Shown piece after piece: positions 60,384-64,000 of a stretch of 64,000 nt of DNA (its first letter is position 1; each line of letters opens with the position of its first letter). The notes below the pieces were generated by a model that saw only the letters and a list, made by a program, of their open reading frames with translations, was not told the DNA's origin and did no database searches. The stretch is from JAZKID01 sp963714065 (GTDB lineage: Bacteria > Pseudomonadota > Alphaproteobacteria > Rhizobiales > UBA4765). The translations under genes were made by a program, and so were the position numbers. The stretch is from the NCBI GenBank assembly GCA_963714065.1, contig OY970226.1, forward strand, positions 1,116,001 through 1,180,000. Direction: 5' to 3'.

Positions 60384-61570
60384 TCACCCTTCAATGCCGT
60401 GCATGGCAAGCAATGTCTTCATGCGCTGCACGGCAAGATCGGGCTGCTCCAGAAGATTGGCGGCATCGGCCAGCCTGAAAAGCTCGCACAGATGCGTGAG
60501 ATCCGCGCGCTCTGCTGACCGCCAACCATCGTAAAATGCGATTGATGGTCATTGAGCCAGGCCATGAACACAATGCCGGTTTTGTAAAAACGCGTGGGCG
60601 CGCAAAAGAGGTGACGAGAGAAAGGCACCGTCGGGCCAAGCAGCGCGTGGAATTTTTCTATATGTCCCTGCGCCAGTTCCGATAAAGCATTTGCTGCCAC
60701 AGGCGCAATCGCATCGAAAATACCGAGCAGCGCATCGCTTTTGCCATGCGTGGGGATCGCGCCAAAGCCATCGCCCGCGATCAGTTCGGCATAGTTGAAA
60801 TCATCCCCCGTATACATGCGCACGCCTGCGGGGAGCCGACGGCGCATGGCAATTTCCTTGTCCTTGTCGAGAAGAGAAATCTTGATGCCGTCGATCTTGC
60901 CGGCATGCGCGGCAATCGCAGCTAACGCGGTGTCCATGGCTTGATCTAGATCGTGCGAACCCCAATAGCCTTTCAACGCCGGGTCGAACATATCGCCCAG
61001 CCAGTGCAGGATCACAGGCTGTTTGGCCTGACTGAGTATCTTGTCGTAAACACGCAGGTAATCATCTGCATTTTTTGCAACGCGTGCCAGCGCCCGGCTC
61101 GCCATGATGATCAGCTTGCCGCCAAGCCGTTCTATCGCTTCCATCTGCTCCATATAGCCCGCGATGACCTGATCAACACTGCGTACATCTTCAAGCACGA
61201 GATGATCTGTGCCGCAGCCTGAGGCGATCAGGGTATTCGGAAAATCTTTCGCCGCATCGAGCGAGCGGCGGATCAGCTCCAGCGATAGCGGCCAGTCGAG
61301 GCCCATGCCGCGCTGCGCGGTATCCATGGCCTCGGCAACACCAAGCCCCAATGACCACAAGCGGCGGCGATAATTCAGCGTGCTGTCCCAGTCGAGGCTG
61401 GCCGCAAGCCATGGGTCTATATTTGCGGCAGGATCGGCAACCACATGCGCTGCCGAATAGGCGATGCGATCGAAGGGCGCGGGACTATCGATTTTTGCAG
61501 GCGCATGCTCTCGCAAGGTATAAGACTTGATTGCGCCCTGTGTATCGATGAGTTTGATCTGCAACACCAT
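60384..61570 (-). pseudogene. DUF993 (dihydrodipicolinate-synthase-like aldolase) with a C-terminal frameshift
   Basis: Aldolase-type TIM barrel of the DHDPS-like DUF993 family. The first frame reads from 61570 and keeps LHWLGDMFDPALKGYWGS, KIDGIKISLLDKDKE with the likely Schiff-base lysine, and FYKTGIVFMAWLNDHQSHF. After MVGGQQSAR the frame turns to unrelated residues and stops at 60419. The other frame continues as LTHLCELFRLADAANLLEQP and on to a stop at 60384. One missing base in CGCGCGC (60504-60510) explains the switch; restored, the protein has about 395 residues. Real lesion or consensus error. Confidence 0.8.
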
Positions 61571-61573
61571 GGA

Positions 61574-62737
61574 TCAGATCTTGAGCGAGGGAACATCGAC
61601 CCAGCGCCGCTCTTTCCAGCTTTGCAGCGCCGCTTCGACAAGCTGCACGCCCTTGGCTCCCTCCGGCAGCGTCCAGCGATAAGTCTCGTTCTCGGCAATG
61701 TGCCGGATGAAATGCTCCCACTGGATTTTAAAACCATTGTCATAAGGCTGCGTATCCGGAACCTCCTGCCATTGATCGAAGAAAGGAAGCGTCTGCTTTT
61801 GATCCGGGTTCCACACCGGGCGCGGGGTTGTAATACGCGATTGCGCCCGGCATTCCGTAAGCCCCGCAACGGCCGAGCCATGCGTGCCGTCGACATGGAA
61901 GGTGACAAGATCGTCGCGTCGCACGCGCGTCGTCCACGAGCTATTCACCTGCGCAATCACATGCTCGCCATTATGGCCTTTCAGCTCGAACGACGCATAA
62001 GCGGCATCGTCCGCCGTTACCTTGTAAGGCTTGCCCTGCTCGTCCCAGCGCTGCTCGACGTGTGTGGCACCCAGGCAGGAAACGGATTGCACTTCGCCGA
62101 ACAGATTGTCGAGCACATAGCGCCAATGGCAGAACATATCGAGGATCATGCCGCCGCCATCCTCGGCGCGATAGTTCCATGAAGGCCTTTGAATAGGCTG
62201 CAAATCGCCTTCGAACACCCAGTACCCAAATTCGATCCGCACAGACAGCATGCGACCAAAGAAACCGGAGCGCCGCAGCATATCGAGCTTGCGCAAACCA
62301 GGTAGGAATAATTTATCCTGCACCGCACCGTGCTTGAGCCCCGATTTTTCGGCAAGACGACAGACCTCGACCGCATCGTTCAGATTGGTGGCGATGGGTT
62401 TTTCGCAATAGACATGTTTTCCCGCACGTATCGCCTGCGCCAGCAGCGCCGGGCGCATCTGTGTGGTGCCGGCATCGAAAAATAAAATGTCATCCTTGTT
62501 TGCCAGTGCGGCATTCAGATCGGTTCCCCAGCGCTCGATTTGATGCGCTTTGGCGAGAGCTTCGATTTTCTCCGCATTGCGGCCGATGAGAATGGGATCC
62601 GGCATAACACGATCACCATTCGAGAGTAGAACCCCGCCCTGATTGCGAATACCCACGATGGAGCGGATGAGATGCTGGTTCATACCCATGCGCCCGGTGA
62701 CGCCGTGCATGATCAATCCTAATTTTTTTGTCGCCAT
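61574..62737 (-). CDS. Gfo/Idh/MocA family NAD(P)-dependent oxidoreductase
   Basis: 387 residues. N-terminal Rossmann region with MHGVTGRMGMNQHLIRSI, the EKP motif YCEKPIATN and the C-terminal barrel with GGGMILDMFCHWRYVLDNLFG. Family members oxidise the C1 or C3 hydroxyl of sugars and inositols. It is separated by three bases from the DUF993 gene, so the order oxidoreductase, DUF993 aldolase, TIM-barrel isomerase, glycerate kinase forms one transcript. That combination would suit oxidation, isomerisation and cleavage of a sugar or sugar acid; this is inference. Confidence 0.88.
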   Translation of the reverse strand: MATKKLGLIMHGVTGRMGMNQHLIRSIVGIRNQGGVLLSNGDRVMPDPILIGRNAEKIEALAKAHQIERWGTDLNAALANKDDILFFDAGTTQMRPALLAQAIRAGKHVYCEKPIATNLNDAVEVCRLAEKSGLKHGAVQDKLFLPGLRKLDMLRRSGFFGRMLSVRIEFGYWVFEGDLQPIQRPSWNYRAEDGGGMILDMFCHWRYVLDNLFGEVQSVSCLGATHVEQRWDEQGKPYKVTADDAAYASFELKGHNGEHVIAQVNSSWTTRVRRDDLVTFHVDGTHGSAVAGLTECRAQSRITTPRPVWNPDQKQTLPFFDQWQEVPDTQPYDNGFKIQWEHFIRHIAENETYRWTLPEGAKGVQLVEAALQSWKERRWVDVPSLKI

Positions 62738-62746
62738 AATAATATC

Positions 62747-63541
62747 CTAATGATCCAGCGTGCCCTGCGCGAAAAAGTGAGCGCGTATCGTCTTTGCCAG
62801 ACTTGCGAACTCAGGACTACCCATCATGTCCAGCGTGCGCAAGCGCGGCAAGGTTACATCGTAAATGGCGGCAATGCTGCCCGGCCGCTCGGACATGACG
62901 ATCACCCTGTCGGAAAGGAAAATCGCCTCCGGAATGCTATGGGTGATCAGGAGCACGGTTTTTTTCGCTTCCGCCCAGATACGCTGTAATTCAATATTCA
63001 TTTTTTCCCGCGTCATCGCGTCGAGCGCGCCAAAAGGCTCGTCCATGAGCAGGACAGATGGATCGTGCAGAAGCGCCCTGCATATGGAGGCGCGCTGCTG
63101 CATGCCACCTGAAAGCTGCCAAGGATATTTGTTTTCGAACCCGGCCAGACCTGCCATCGCCATCAGCTGTTGTGCCTTGGTGCGCGCGAACTTCATCGGC
63201 ATTTTGCGCATTTCCGCCTGCAGCAGGATATTGTTGAGAATCGTTCTCCAGCCTAAAAGCACGGCGCTTTGGAAAACGATGCCGACATCCTTCTGCGGCC
63301 CTTTGACTGCCTGCCCGTTGATTTTCAATGTGCCGCCGCTGATCGGCAAAAGGCCCGCCACCATTTTAAGCAGCGTGCTTTTCCCACACCCTGAGGGGCC
63401 AACCACTGAAACAAACTCACCCGCGCGAATGCTGAAATTCAGCGGCTTTAGAGATTCGACGGGGCCATCCTGCGTCCGATAAATTTTCGTGACATTGGCA
63501 GCTTCGATCAGAACAGGAGATGTCATCGTTTTACTCGGCAC
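62747..63541 (-). CDS. ABC transporter ATP-binding protein, NitT/TauT family
   Basis: 264 residues from GTG 63541, or 259 from ATG 63526. Walker A GPSGCGKST (48-56), the signature LSGGMQQRA, Walker B VLLMDEPFGALDAMT, and a switch histidine in LLITHSIPEA. Closest in style to SsuB, TauB and other nitrate/taurine/thiamine-precursor importers. It follows the solute-binding protein gene without a gap. The permease gene is expected beyond the window, unless placed elsewhere. Confidence 0.92.
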   Translation of the reverse strand: MPSKTMTSPVLIEAANVTKIYRTQDGPVESLKPLNFSIRAGEFVSVVGPSGCGKSTLLKMVAGLLPISGGTLKINGQAVKGPQKDVGIVFQSAVLLGWRTILNNILLQAEMRKMPMKFARTKAQQLMAMAGLAGFENKYPWQLSGGMQQRASICRALLHDPSVLLMDEPFGALDAMTREKMNIELQRIWAEAKKTVLLITHSIPEAIFLSDRVIVMSERPGSIAAIYDVTLPRLRTLDMMGSPEFASLAKTIRAHFFAQGTLDH

Positions 63542-64000
63542 TCAATTCGGCAAGTAATCCAGCGTGACATAATCTTCGGGCTTGCCGCGCGTCGCCGGGT
63601 CCATGCCGCCGACATTGACAAGCAGGTCGAGTGTATTTTCAACATTGTGCATCGTAACGCGAAAAGGGCGCTGTCCTTTAGTATCGTCCGTATGATAGAG
63701 CGCGATGCTCTGCTGCAGCCCGTAAATCAAAGTGTCGCGCGTGCCAGACTTCGGATTTGCCTTCAGCATGGCATCTACTGCGCTAGCAGGATCGCTTATC
63801 GCTGCTTCGGCGGAGCGGGTGGCGGCACGCATGAACCGTTTGACGAGATCCGGATTTTCGTTCAGCAGCGCCGTACTCACAACAATACCGGAGCTGATCT
63901 GGTTCACATTGGAATCCGAAAAAAGCACAGAGTGTGTGGGCTTGCCGGTCGCATCCTGAAGCTTGATCGCCTGATCCATGACGTAGCCGATCAGCATGTC
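63542..64000 (-). CDS. ABC transporter substrate-binding protein, NMT1/THI5-like (5' part outside window)
   Basis: C-terminal 152 residues of a periplasmic solute-binding protein of the NitT/TauT class; the frame runs off the window end, so the true start is not visible. Recognisable are VVSTALLNENPDLVKRFMRA, a helix with SAEAAISDPASAVDAMLKANP, and the C-terminal GKPEDYVTLDYLPN. It would capture the ligand for the adjacent ATPase. Ligand unknown; pairing with sugar-acid enzymes is unusual because this class usually binds sulfonates, nitrate or pyrimidines. Confidence 0.85.
   Translation of the reverse strand, partial: DMLIGYVMDQAIKLQDATGKPTHSVLFSDSNVNQISSGIVVSTALLNENPDLVKRFMRAATRSAEAAISDPASAVDAMLKANPKSGTRDTLIYGLQQSIALYHTDDTKGQRPFRVTMHNVENTLDLLVNVGGMDPATRGKPEDYVTLDYLPN

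Overview
The window is a chromosomal segment of a free-living, metabolically versatile alphaproteobacterium. The main support is the ChvI-ChvG / short HPr kinase / EIIA / HPr block next to pckA, plus a BioZ-type biotin operon and an rpmI-rplT-pheS-pheT operon. I cannot name a genus. There is no rRNA, CRISPR array or recognisable transposase. One tRNA gene, tRNA-Leu(CAA), and one tRNA-Thr 3' fragment are present.

Layout. 1-6855 (minus): a bifunctional penicillin-binding protein (cut by the window start), cysK with an Rrf2 regulator, dut, coaBC and pckA. 6962-9126 (minus): four tandem, diverged members of an unrecognised small-protein family, inserted between pckA and chvI. 9264-14137 (plus): chvI, chvG, hprK, EIIA-Man and HPr, interrupted by two more orphan genes and a decayed copy of the 5' end of the HPr gene. 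14142-21545: hydrolase, glycosyltransferase, infC with a probable AUU start, an NDUFA9-like protein, GST, queG and lepA. 21642-25366: an EthD-like protein, an MHS-type transporter with 3-hydroxybutyrate dehydrogenase, and ispG. 25342-32494 (minus): a TadG-like vWA protein, a terminator, then rpmI-rplT-pheS-pheT-ispA with palindromic repeats between genes.

32714-40014 (plus): GST, a family III CoA-transferase, bioB-bioF-bioD-bioA-bioZ with overlapping or nearly touching genes, then a tiny Ser-rich gene with a strong ribosome site and terminator. 40045-45390: a VOC protein, a frameshifted membrane-anchored protein, tRNA-Leu, a YqaA/DsbB pair, an AT-rich orphan, an HNH nuclease and an AlkA-type glycosylase. 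45449-54691: the phenylacetate ring-epoxidation pathway (paaJ, paaABCDE, paaG, a frameshifted paaN, and a fused hydratase/dehydrogenase). 54688-58233: an exporter, a DUF4268 nuclease-like protein beside the tRNA-Thr fragment, a RibD-C reductase and a gene remnant. 58225-64000 (minus): a sugar-acid cluster (glycerate kinase, TIM-barrel isomerase, frameshifted DUF993 protein, Gfo/Idh/MocA oxidoreductase) running down from a NitT/TauT-type ABC transporter that continues past the window.

How the genes fit together. ChvIG and the HprK/EIIA/HPr relay are signalling elements known in other alphaproteobacteria to link envelope or carbon status to central metabolism, with pckA beside them. The family III CoA-transferase resembles human SUGCT and could feed glutaryl-CoA to BioZ for biotin. 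The paa genes convert phenylacetyl-CoA to acetyl-CoA and succinyl-CoA, although paaK and a regulator are not in view.

The most notable items are the tandem orphan family in the ChvIG/PTS locus, the dead HPr-gene duplicate, the CoA-transferase/BioZ link, the DUF993 cluster, and three single-base frameshifts (near 41430, 51320 and 60505). These frameshifts are either real gene decay or consensus errors, and raw reads would settle which.
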